The notes under the pieces are model-generated. The model saw nothing but the letters and a program-made list of their open reading frames with translations. It did not search any database and was not told where the DNA came from. From positions 62,001 through 126,000 of the forward strand of contig CALGIJ010000012.1 in the NCBI GenBank assembly GCA_937915545.1: a stretch of 64,000 nt of DNA, read 5' to 3'. The DNA is from an uncultured Desulfobacterales bacterium. GTDB lineage: Bacteria > Desulfobacterota > Desulfobulbia > Desulfobulbales > Desulfocapsaceae. Within the stretch, counting starts at the first letter, position 1, and every line of letters starts with the position of its first letter. Position numbers and translations under genes: made by a program. Below, piece by piece: positions 17,429-25,156 of the stretch.

Positions 17429-18085
17429 ATGGTCATGTACGAACGAACCAAGAACCTCCCCTGGAACCTCGAGCAGATCCGCTTCCTCTATCCCCCGGAC
17501 GATTTTACCGGCAGCTTCGCCAACGCCAAGATGCAGGAGCGGCACAAGGCCAATCAGGAGGTGAAGATCAAGGCGCTCCTCGATCACCTCGAGGCTCATA
17601 GCGACCCGCTGGAGGCGATGCTCGGCCTGCACCCTTCCGACCACCTGCGCTTCTTGCACAACAACCTGCAGCTCTTCAAGAAGAGCGGCCGCCTCGAGCC
17701 TGCCCTGCTCCTGCTCTATTATAAGAAAAACACCCCGTTCGCCCTCGTCGGCACCTACGAGGAGTGGAAGGGGCTCTTTCTCCACTGCGACCGCGAGCGG
17801 CTGCGCGCCGAGGGTACCCCCTGCCCCTTTGCCAGCGCCACCGCCTACCGCGGCTCGATGACCGGCAGCCGCCTCGGCCTCTCCTGGACGGTAAGCAGGG
17901 AGGAGGTGCAGTGGTTTTTGAGTCGCTGGCAGGACAAGGAACTCGGCGGCGGCACCATCTTCGCCCTGGAGATCACCAGCGCCGAAGTGCTCTTCTATAA
18001 GGAGGACGGCCACCGCCGCGAATTGATCCTCGAGCCGGCCATCGTCGAGGGGCGGGAGGCGAGGATCGTCGACAGCCTCCCCTGA
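17429..18085 (+). CDS. uncharacterised protein with ADP-ribosyltransferase-like motifs
   Basis: A 218-residue protein with no clear family. The N-terminal 130 residues are helical and charged. The C-terminal part shows the order YRG (140-142), GLSWT (150-154) followed by a helix ending in WFLSRW, a strand GTIFALEI, and RRELILEP with E198 and E202. This recalls the arginine, serine/threonine and glutamate motifs of the R-S-E group of mono-ADP-ribosyltransferase folds, including the SWT and E-x-x-x-(D/E)P context seen in many bacterial relatives. The fold assignment is an inference from motifs and may be wrong. No signal peptide is seen. It lies 98 bases after epd on the same strand with a weak ribosome site. 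Confidence 0.55.
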   Translation: MVMYERTKNLPWNLEQIRFLYPPDDFTGSFANAKMQERHKANQEVKIKALLDHLEAHSDPLEAMLGLHPSDHLRFLHNNLQLFKKSGRLEPALLLLYYKKNTPFALVGTYEEWKGLFLHCDRERLRAEGTPCPFASATAYRGSMTGSRLGLSWTVSREEVQWFLSRWQDKELGGGTIFALEITSAEVLFYKEDGHRRELILEPAIVEGREARIVDSLP

Positions 18086-18178
18086 GACGCTCCCTTCCGG
18101 GGCGAGGAGGACATTCCCGGGATGAATAAAGAGGGCAGCCGCATATCAGCAGCTGCGTTATGGCAGGGCGAGTGTGGA

Positions 18179-18223
18179 GCACTGCCATCCGGACCGCCCC
18201 GCAGGAGGCGGTCCGGACAGTGC
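18179..18223. terminator. large hairpin between convergent genes
   Basis: TCCGGACCGCC (18188-18198) pairs perfectly with GGCGGTCCGGA (18207-18217) around an 8-base loop. Outer arms GCACTG and CAGTGC (18179-18184 and 18218-18223) add six pairs around a small bulge. It lies between the ends of the plus-strand gene at 18085 and glmS at 18249. There is no T-run on either strand, so it may act as an RNA 3'-end stabiliser rather than a classical terminator. Confidence 0.55.
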
Positions 18224-18248
18224 ACTTGCCGTTCCCCGATAAAGAGAC

Positions 18249-20087
18249 CTACTCGACGGTGACGCTCTTGGCAAGATTGCGCGGCTGGTCGACGTCGCAG
18301 CCACGGCGCACGGCAATCTCGTAGGCGAGCAGCTGGGCGGGGATGGTATAGAGGATGGGGTTCATCGCCGCATGCACCCGGGGCAGGTAGATGACGTCGT
18401 CGCTGATGGTGCGCAGGTGCTCATCGCCCTCGCTGCCGATGAGGATGATGCGGCCCTGGCGGGCCTTGATCTCCTCGACATTGGAGATCGACTTCTGATA
18501 GACCTCGTCTTGGGGCACCAGGGCGAGCACCGGCATGTCCTTGTCGATGAGGGCGATCGGGCCGTGCTTGAGTTCACCCGAGGCATAGCCTTCGGCGTGA
18601 ATATAGGAGATTTCTTTGAGCTTCAAGGCGCCCTCGAGGGCGATGGGGAAGTTGACGCTACGGCCGACGAAGAGGAAGTCTCGGGCGTCGTAGTAACGCT
18701 CGATGAGCCGGCCGATCTCCTCCTGCAGGCGCGGCAACTCCCGCTCGACCACCGTGGCGACGGCGATCAGCTCGCGCCCGAGCTGCCGCCCCACCTCCCC
18801 GTCGAGGGTGCCGCGGCGCTGCCCGAGGTAGAGGGTGAAGAGAAAGAGCGCCGCCAGCTGTGAGACGAAGGCCTTGGTGGAGGCTACGCCGATTTCCGGC
18901 CCGGCATGGGTATAGACGGTGCCGTGGGCCTCGCGGGTCATGGTCGAGCCGACGACGTTGCAGATGGTGATGATCTTCGCCCCCAGCTCCTTGGCGATGC
19001 GGATCGAGGCGAGGGTGTCGGCGGTCTCCCCCGACTGGGAGATGGCGATGGTCAGCACGCGCTTGTCGATGAGCAGGCGGCGATACCTGAACTCCGAGGC
19101 GATATCGACTTCCACCGGCACGCCGGCATAGCGCTCGATCCAGTACTTGGCCACCAGGGCGGCGTGCCAGGAGGTGCCGCAGGCGACGAGGAAGATGCGC
19201 TCGAAGGAGGCGAGGGTTTCGTCATCAAGGTGCATCTCCGGCAGCACCACCTCGCCGGTCTCCAGGTTGATGCGGCCGCTGACGGTGTTGGTGATCGCCT
19301 GCGGCTCCTCAAAGATCTCCTTCTGCATAAAGTGCTTGAACCCGGCCTTTTCCGCCATGGCGGCGTTCCAGTCGATGGTCTGCACCGGCTTATCCAGAGT
19401 CTGTCCGCTGACCAGCGACTCGATGTGACAGCCATCGCGGCGCAGCACCGCCAGCTCCATGTCATCCATGAAGATCACCTGCCGCGTGTAGGGCAGCAGC
19501 GCCGGAATATCGGAGGCGAGGAACGACCCTTCGTCACTCACCCCGAGGACCAGCGGGCTCTGGTTGCGCACCGCCACCAGGGCATCCGGCATGCCCGCCC
19601 ACAGCACCCCCACGGCGAAGGAGCCTTCCACCCGGGCGATAGCCCGCTTGACCGCCACCACCAGGTCGCCTTCGAGATATTCCTCAATGAGGTGGGCGAG
19701 CACCTCGGTATCGGTCTCCGAGGTGAAACGATGCCCCTTGCCACGCAGTTCCTCGCGCAGCGAGTGATAATTCTCGATGATGCCATTGTGAATGACCACC
19801 AGATCGCCGCTGCAGTCGCTGTGGGGATGGGCATTGGCGGTGGTCGGTGCGCCATGGGTGGCCCAACGCGTATGGCCGAGACCGATATGGGCCGGAGCGA
19901 TGATGGCGTCGCCGATGATCGACTCGAGGCGGGACAGCTTCCCTTCCGAGCGGTGCTTGACCAGCCTGCCGTTTTCGAGATAGACGATACCGGCAGAGTC
20001 ATAGCCGCGATACTCCAGCCGACGCAAGCCTTCGAGAACCACCGGAACCACCTTCCGCGACCCGCAATATCCGACAATGCCACACAT
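18249..20087 (-). CDS. glmS: glutamine--fructose-6-phosphate aminotransferase (isomerising)
   Basis: A 612-residue enzyme making glucosamine 6-phosphate for peptidoglycan and LPS. It starts MCGIVGYCG, with C2 the glutaminase nucleophile. LEYRGYDSAGI, HTRWATHG and NGIIENY follow in the N-terminal domain. Two SIS domains form the C-terminal half (CGTSWHAALVAKYW, ISQSGETADTLASI, GRSVNFPIALEGALKLKEISY), ending in LAKSVTVE as usual. GAGGGGG lies just upstream of the ATG. It is divergent from pyrE across a 282-base gap in which I saw no clear promoter boxes. No glmS ribozyme is expected or seen. Confidence 0.97.
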   Translation of the reverse strand: MCGIVGYCGSRKVVPVVLEGLRRLEYRGYDSAGIVYLENGRLVKHRSEGKLSRLESIIGDAIIAPAHIGLGHTRWATHGAPTTANAHPHSDCSGDLVVIHNGIIENYHSLREELRGKGHRFTSETDTEVLAHLIEEYLEGDLVVAVKRAIARVEGSFAVGVLWAGMPDALVAVRNQSPLVLGVSDEGSFLASDIPALLPYTRQVIFMDDMELAVLRRDGCHIESLVSGQTLDKPVQTIDWNAAMAEKAGFKHFMQKEIFEEPQAITNTVSGRINLETGEVVLPEMHLDDETLASFERIFLVACGTSWHAALVAKYWIERYAGVPVEVDIASEFRYRRLLIDKRVLTIAISQSGETADTLASIRIAKELGAKIITICNVVGSTMTREAHGTVYTHAGPEIGVASTKAFVSQLAALFLFTLYLGQRRGTLDGEVGRQLGRELIAVATVVERELPRLQEEIGRLIERYYDARDFLFVGRSVNFPIALEGALKLKEISYIHAEGYASGELKHGPIALIDKDMPVLALVPQDEVYQKSISNVEEIKARQGRIILIGSEGDEHLRTISDDVIYLPRVHAAMNPILYTIPAQLLAYEIAVRRGCDVDQPRNLAKSVTVE

Positions 20088-20369
20088 ACGTCCCCCTCAA
20101 CATGGTCTCCGGCGCCGGACCTTTCATCCCGCACCGCCTCTTTTTACTCTCTGCGGCCAAGCCGCCTTCCCGACACTTTCCTGCCAAGCAAGAGTCGTTC
20201 CCGTCGGCCACCAAATTTCTGCTTCTGCCCTGCCGGCGCAAGCCTAGCATTCGCCCTGTCACCCCGCCAGTTTTTTCTTTCGGAGCGTTGAAAAAAAAGG
20301 TAGTATCGCGGCAATTCGCGGAAAGCCCGCAACCTTCCCGCAATCCTTCAACCTTTACCTCTCCTCCCC

Positions 20370-20921
20370 ATGGACGACCGACAACGACTGAAACACATCC
20401 TGCTGGAAAAGTCCTATCGCCAGGGAACCTTCACCCTTACCTCCGGCAAGACCTCCGATTTCTATATCGACGGCAAACAGACCACACTTTCCGCCGAAGG
20501 CGCCTACCTCTGTGGCAAACTTCTCTTTGAACTGTTGCAGAAATCACCCGCCGCCATCGGCGCCGTGGGCGGCATGACCCTTGGCGCCGACCCCCTGGTC
20601 ACCGCCGTATCCATCGCCTCCCATCTCGCCGGGGCGCCGATTCCCGCCTTTATCGTCCGCAAGGAGGCCAAGGGCCACGGCACCGGCAATTACATTGAAG
20701 GGTTGAAAAATATGGCGCCGGGGATCACCGTCGCCCTGGTCGAAGACGTGGTGACCACCGGCGGCACCCTGTTGAAGGTCATCGAGCGCGTGCAGGACGC
20801 AGGCTTCAAGGTCGGCCTGGTGGTAACCGTCGTCGATCGCCAGGAAGGTGGCGCCGAGGCCCTGGCAGCCGCCGGCTATCCCCTGCAGGCACTCTTCACC
20901 CGAGCCCAGTTGCTGAGTTGA
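20370..20921 (+). CDS. pyrE: orotate phosphoribosyltransferase
   Basis: A 183-residue enzyme that couples orotate to PRPP to form OMP in pyrimidine synthesis. TLTSGKTSDFYIDGKQ, the lysine-rich FIVRKEAKGHGTGNYIEG and the PRPP motif VALVEDVVTTGGTLLKV are all present. Length is normal for short bacterial PyrE. The ATG at 20370 has no strong Shine-Dalgarno sequence. It is followed after five bases by a tiny zinc-ribbon gene, probably co-transcribed, and both end before the terminator at 21222. Confidence 0.95.
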   Translation: MDDRQRLKHILLEKSYRQGTFTLTSGKTSDFYIDGKQTTLSAEGAYLCGKLLFELLQKSPAAIGAVGGMTLGADPLVTAVSIASHLAGAPIPAFIVRKEAKGHGTGNYIEGLKNMAPGITVALVEDVVTTGGTLLKVIERVQDAGFKVGLVVTVVDRQEGGAEALAAAGYPLQALFTRAQLLS

Positions 20922-20926
20922 GAGCC

Positions 20927-21097
20927 ATGCAGTGCAAGAAATGTCAGGGAAAACTCGTTGTCGAGCGGCGCTGCCGACAAATCCGCATGCGCTGCAGCGA
21001 ATGTGGCCAGGAATACCGCATCCATGAAGTCGCCGACCGCATGGACCGGGAAACCGAAGAAATTCTCGAGCGATACACGGCCATCATTTACGATTGA
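20927..21097 (+). CDS. 56-residue zinc-ribbon protein
   Basis: A small open frame starting five bases after the pyrE stop. It has CxxC at residues 3-6 (MQCKKC) and again at 23-26 (CSECGQEYRIHE), the paired knuckles of a zinc ribbon. An additional C16 lies between them, and a charged C-terminal helix ends in ILERYTAIIYD. The spacing to pyrE, the clean start and the cysteine pattern make it a real gene rather than chance. I do not know its function; small ribbons of this type bind nucleic acid or partner proteins. Confidence 0.7.
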   Translation: MQCKKCQGKLVVERRCRQIRMRCSECGQEYRIHEVADRMDRETEEILERYTAIIYD

Positions 21098-21165
21098 CTG
21101 GAGCCGCCGGCGACTGTCGCCACAGCTATTCCGGCCGTCATTATGGGCCCACGGCCGCAAGGTTC

Positions 21166-21217
21166 GCCTAACACGCCGAGACATCATCCGTTTTTCATAA
21201 ATTCCAGCGTGTTAGGC
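21166..21217. repeat. 11-bp perfect inverted repeat
   Basis: GCCTAACACGC (21166-21176) and GCGTGTTAGGC (21207-21217) are exact reverse complements separated by 30 bases. They sit in the gap between the zinc-ribbon gene and the PilZ gene, directly before the terminator hairpin at 21222. They could fold into a long-loop RNA hairpin or be a protein-binding site. Confidence 0.55.
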
Positions 21218-21221
21218 AACC

Positions 21222-21254
21222 CCACCATTTTTTTGCATTGTCTGGTGGTTTTTT
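21222..21254 (+). terminator. terminator of the pyrE transcript
   Basis: CCACCA (21222-21227) pairs with TGGTGG (21243-21248) across a 15-base loop and is followed at once by six T. It lies about 125 bases after the zinc-ribbon gene and ahead of the PilZ gene, so it should separate the two transcripts. The AT-rich stretch that follows (about 21255-21300) probably contains the PilZ promoter. Confidence 0.65.
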
Positions 21255-21321
21255 ACTCTTTACCTGGTATATATTATGAAATAGTCTTTAATGGTTATCT
21301 CTCTAACCAGAATGCGTGCCC

Positions 21322-21798
21322 ATGGCCGAACAACAGATGCAAAAATCCTTCGTCAAATCAAATGACGAAGCGACCATAGTCTGCCCGGAGTGCAACAGCA
21401 CCAAGATCATCGCCGTGCGCCAGTTCCGCCAGCGCCTGCACATGCTCAAGGTCAAGTGTCGCTGTGGTCATGTGTTTAAGGTGCAGCTCGAATTTCGCCG
21501 CCACTACCGCAAGCCCACCGACCTGCTGGGCACCTATGAAGGGCAGCCGCCGGCGATCAGCGGCGGCAAGGCCAAGGTCATCAACCTCTCCCTCAGCGGC
21601 GCCTGCTTCGAGCTACGCGGCACCCACGACCTCAAGTGCGGTCAGCGCGGCACCCTGGTCTTCACCCTCGACAACCGCAAGAGCACCGAACTCACCAAAA
21701 CCGTCTATATCCGCGTCATCAGCGGCAACCGTATCGGCTGCGAGTTCATCGAAGACCGCGCCTTCGAGAAGGAGCTCGGCTTCTACCTACGGCCGTGA
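21322..21798 (+). CDS. PilZ domain protein with N-terminal zinc ribbon
   Basis: A 158-residue protein (160 if the GTG at 21316 is used; neither start has a good ribosome site). Residues about 20-60 form a ribbon with CPECNSTKII and CRCGHVF. A PilZ domain follows. Its cyclic di-GMP binding elements are the RRHYRK arginines at the domain entry and NLSLSGACFEL, which fits the (D/N)xSxxG motif. It is therefore a likely cyclic di-GMP receptor whose ribbon could contact nucleic acid or a partner. Its last 12 bases overlap the convergent hflX gene. Confidence 0.85.
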   Translation: MAEQQMQKSFVKSNDEATIVCPECNSTKIIAVRQFRQRLHMLKVKCRCGHVFKVQLEFRRHYRKPTDLLGTYEGQPPAISGGKAKVINLSLSGACFELRGTHDLKCGQRGTLVFTLDNRKSTELTKTVYIRVISGNRIGCEFIEDRAFEKELGFYLRP

Positions 21799-23406
21799 GC
21801 CGTCCAACACCCTGCCGATGGCCCGCTCGGCATGGTGGAGAAAGCCCCGCAGACTCTCGGCCTCGACGGCGCTGACGAGAAACCCCTCCCTGCCATAGCG
21901 CTCAAGAACCTGCTGCCGTTCCTCGCCATCGAGGAGATCGGCCTTGTTGAACAAGGTCAGACGCGGCAGTTCCGCCAACTCCAATTCCACCAGCAGACGC
22001 TCTACCACCGCCATCTTCTCATCCCGACCGGGATCGGCGATATCGACCACATGGATGAGCAGGTCGGCCTCCTGCAGTTCCTCAAGGGTGGCCATAAAAG
22101 CCTTGAGCAGCTCTGCCGGCAGTTTGTCGATAAAACCGACGGTATCGGTGAGGATCACTTCCAGCTCGGTGGGAAAGCGCAGCCGCCTGCTGGTTGGGTC
22201 AAGGGTGGCGAAGAGCTTGTCCTCGGCGATAATGCTGCTGTTGGTGAGGGTGTTGAGCAGGGTCGACTTGCCGGCGTTGGTGTAGCCGACCAGGGACAGC
22301 ACCGGCAGGTCCTTCCTGCGCCTCCGCGAGCGCCGTCGATAGCGTTCCAGGCCGACCTGCTGCAGTTCCTTGGCAAGGCGGGCGAGACGGTCATTGATAC
22401 GCCGTCGGTCGATCTCCAGCTTGGTCTCCCCCGGCCCGCGGGCGCCGATACCGCCGGTCAGCCGCGACAGGGCGTCGTCGCGGGATGACAGCCGGGGCAG
22501 CATGTATTTGAGCTGCGCCATCTCCACCTGCAGCTTGCCCTCGCGGCTCATGGCGCGGGAGGCGAAGATGTCGAGGATCAGCTGGGTGCGGTCGATGACC
22601 CGCATATCGGTGAAGTCGGTGATTGAGCGGATCTGCGAGGGGTTGAGTTCCTGATTGAAGACCAGCAGGTTGGCATCGAGCTGCAGGGCGCGCACCATGA
22701 TGTCGGCGAGTTTACCCTTGCCGAGGATAAAGCGCGGGTTGATCTGGCTGCGCCGCTGCAAGACGGTGTCGAGCACACGGACATCGGCGGAGCGCGCCAG
22801 TTCGGCCAGCTCGGCCAGTTCCGCCTCGGCGCGCTGCCTGGCCTCGGTGGTGACACTGACGAGGATGGCCCGATCACCCTGCAGGTCGACCTCGCTGCCT
22901 CGGCGGCCGCCACTCAGCTCTCCTTCAATGGCGGCAATCAGCTCTTCCGCAGACTGGGTCTGCCCGGCCGGGTGCACCGGAGCAAGAAAAGCCCAGTTCT
23001 TGCCACCCTCTCCTCCAGGCAGGAGATGCGCCGTGTACATCCGCTCCGGCAGGCCATCCGCCGCCACCTTCAGCACCGAGAGCAGATCGAGCCTGAGGAA
23101 GACCAGGTCCATGAGGTCTTCGTCACTGATATCCTCGCCGGCGAGGTGGGTGTGGATGAGGCGCAGCCCGCGCAACCGGCCCCCGGAGGCGCGCACGCCG
23201 CCCAGAGGCGGGATGACGATCTGCGCATGGCTGCCGACGATGACAGTCTCGATCTTGCCGGAGCGGTGGATGAGCAGGCCAAGCTGGCGGTTGAGCTCAA
23301 ACGACAGCTGACAGAGAGTCCGCGCCATCTCGGCGCTGATGATCATATCCCGGGCGACGCGCTTGTCGGCGAGTCGCTGCAGCAGCCGCAGCTGGTTGCT
23401 CTTCAA
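21787..23406 (-). CDS. hflX: ribosome-associated GTPase HflX
   Basis: A GTPase that splits stalled ribosomes. The HflX-specific N-domain includes NPRFILGKGKLADIM, VFNQELNPSQIRSI and GGIGARGPGETKLE. The G domain has GYTNAGKSTLLNTL, TDTVGFIDKLP and FNKADL. The first canonical start in frame is a TTG at 23406. The family's conserved N-terminus (GNxxGLKxxQLRxL) is encoded upstream of it as GNIEGLKSNQLRLL, and the frame stays open to the nadE stop without ATG, GTG or TTG. An ATC at 23436-23434 with GGGGG six bases upstream is a candidate start, giving 549 residues. It overlaps the PilZ gene by 12 bases. Confidence 0.92.
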   Translation of the reverse strand: MKSNQLRLLQRLADKRVARDMIISAEMARTLCQLSFELNRQLGLLIHRSGKIETVIVGSHAQIVIPPLGGVRASGGRLRGLRLIHTHLAGEDISDEDLMDLVFLRLDLLSVLKVAADGLPERMYTAHLLPGGEGGKNWAFLAPVHPAGQTQSAEELIAAIEGELSGGRRGSEVDLQGDRAILVSVTTEARQRAEAELAELAELARSADVRVLDTVLQRRSQINPRFILGKGKLADIMVRALQLDANLLVFNQELNPSQIRSITDFTDMRVIDRTQLILDIFASRAMSREGKLQVEMAQLKYMLPRLSSRDDALSRLTGGIGARGPGETKLEIDRRRINDRLARLAKELQQVGLERYRRRSRRRRKDLPVLSLVGYTNAGKSTLLNTLTNSSIIAEDKLFATLDPTSRRLRFPTELEVILTDTVGFIDKLPAELLKAFMATLEELQEADLLIHVVDIADPGRDEKMAVVERLLVELELAELPRLTLFNKADLLDGEERQQVLERYGREGFLVSAVEAESLRGFLHHAERAIGRVLDGSRP

Positions 23407-23451
23407 GCCCTCGATATTTCCAACAACCTTAGCGATGACGTGCCCCCGTTG

Positions 23452-25101
23452 TTACTGACGAAAATTTTGCACATTGGGATAGCGCCGCCCATAGCCGAAG
23501 GCCTTGCTGGTCACCTTGAGGCCGAGGGGCGCCTGCTTGCGCTTGTATTCGTTATGGCGGACACGCCTGAGGATGTCACGGACCATGGCCTCGTCAAAGC
23601 CCCTGGCAACGATATCGGCTAGCCCCTGGCCTTCTTCGAGAGAGAGTTCGAGTACCTGGTCGAGGATCTCGTAGGGCGGCAGGTCGTCCTGATCCTTCTG
23701 GCCGGGCTTGAGCTCGGCGCTGGGCGCCTTGTCGATGATAGGCTGCGGGATGCGTTGACCACCCCGGTTGACATAGGCGGCCAGCCGGTAGACAAGCACC
23801 TTGGGCACGTCGGCGATCACCGCCAGGCCTCCGCACATGTCGCCATAGAGGGTGCAATAGCCCACGGCCATCTCGCTCTTGTTGCCAGTGGTCAGCAGCA
23901 GGCCGCCGAACTTATTGGAGAGCGCCATGAGCAGATTGCCGCGGATGCGCGCCTGGAGGTTCTGCTCGGTGAGATCCTCGCCAAGACCGGCAAAGCTGTC
24001 GGCAAGCACGGCATTGAAGCCTTCCATGAGAGCAGCGATGGGCAGCACGAGAAAGCGGCAACCGAGGTTTTCGGCGAGTTGACGGGCATCTTCGAGGGAG
24101 TCGGGCGAGTTGTAGGGAGATGGCAGCGCCACGCCGAGGACTTTGTCCGGGCCAAGGGCATCGACGGCCACCGCCGCGGTCAGAGCCGAATCGATACCCC
24201 CGGAGAGGCCGAGAATGACGGAGGAAAAGCCGCACTTGCCGGTATAGTCGGCCACGCCCATGACCAGGGCGCGGTAGACCGCCTCCTCGTCACCAAGACT
24301 CTCCGCTTCGTTGAGGTCGCCCCGCCAGGTCAGCGGATCGACGACGATCATCTCCTCGACGAAGCCGCGGGCCTGGGCGATCAGCTCGCCCCTGCCGTTC
24401 ATCGCCAGGCTACGCCCGTCGAAGAGAAGGGAATCCTGAGCGCCAACCTGATTGCAGTAGAGGAAGGGCAGCCCGTGAGCGTGGCAGATTCGCTCAAAGA
24501 TGGCCTTCCTGGTGCGTTCCTTATGGCGCTGAAAAGGAGACGCCGAGATATTGACCAGGGCGTCGATGGTCACCCGCTGCTCCGCCGCAGCGGCCAGCAG
24601 CTCGGCCACCGGATCGACCTGATAGCGCGGCACCTCCTCGCTCCACACATCCTCGCATACGGTGACACCCAGACTCAGCCCGTCGAAGCAGAAGGGGGTC
24701 GAGACCTCCCCTGGTTCGAAGTAGCGGGTCTCGTCGAAGACATCGTAGGAGGGCAGCAGCCGCTTGCGGGCGCGATAGACAATCTGCCCACCCCGGGCCA
24801 CCGTCGCCGTGTTATAGAGCGGGCGCCCCTTCCCTCCCAGACGCCGTTCGAGGCAGCCGAACATCACCGCCATCTCCTGCGGCAGCCGCCGTAAGAGATC
24901 TTCCACGGCCCGGTCATGGCTGTCGAGAAAGTCGCTTCGTTCAAGCAAATCCTGGGGTGGGTAGCCGCACACCACCATTTCCGGGAAGACCGCCAGCCGG
25001 CAGCCGCGGGCTGCCGCTCGCTCTGCCCAGGCGACTATCTTGCCACAGTTGCCCGGGAAATCTCCGATCACCGGGTTGACCTGCACCAATGCGAGGGTCA
25101 C
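23452..25101 (-). CDS. nadE: glutamine-dependent NAD+ synthetase
   Basis: A 549-residue two-domain enzyme. The N-terminal nitrilase-type glutaminase supplies ammonia: glutamate in VFPEMVVCGYPP, lysine in RKRLLPSYDVFDE and cysteine in VTVCEDVWSE. The C-terminal domain adenylates and amidates nicotinic acid adenine dinucleotide, with the P-loop LGLSGGIDSALTAAVAVDAL and TTGNKSEMAVGYCTLYGDM. The GTG at 25101 was chosen because AGGAGG lies six bases upstream; an extra ten codons upstream do not match the family. Lying between mltG and hflX on the minus strand, it probably belongs to one transcript with both. Confidence 0.95.
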   Translation of the reverse strand: MTLALVQVNPVIGDFPGNCGKIVAWAERAAARGCRLAVFPEMVVCGYPPQDLLERSDFLDSHDRAVEDLLRRLPQEMAVMFGCLERRLGGKGRPLYNTATVARGGQIVYRARKRLLPSYDVFDETRYFEPGEVSTPFCFDGLSLGVTVCEDVWSEEVPRYQVDPVAELLAAAAEQRVTIDALVNISASPFQRHKERTRKAIFERICHAHGLPFLYCNQVGAQDSLLFDGRSLAMNGRGELIAQARGFVEEMIVVDPLTWRGDLNEAESLGDEEAVYRALVMGVADYTGKCGFSSVILGLSGGIDSALTAAVAVDALGPDKVLGVALPSPYNSPDSLEDARQLAENLGCRFLVLPIAALMEGFNAVLADSFAGLGEDLTEQNLQARIRGNLLMALSNKFGGLLLTTGNKSEMAVGYCTLYGDMCGGLAVIADVPKVLVYRLAAYVNRGGQRIPQPIIDKAPSAELKPGQKDQDDLPPYEILDQVLELSLEEGQGLADIVARGFDEAMVRDILRRVRHNEYKRKQAPLGLKVTSKAFGYGRRYPNVQNFRQ

Positions 25102-25156
25102 GAGAGCCTCCTGCGCCAGGCGCGAAAACACATCGAAAGAACTTCACCTTTCCCGC

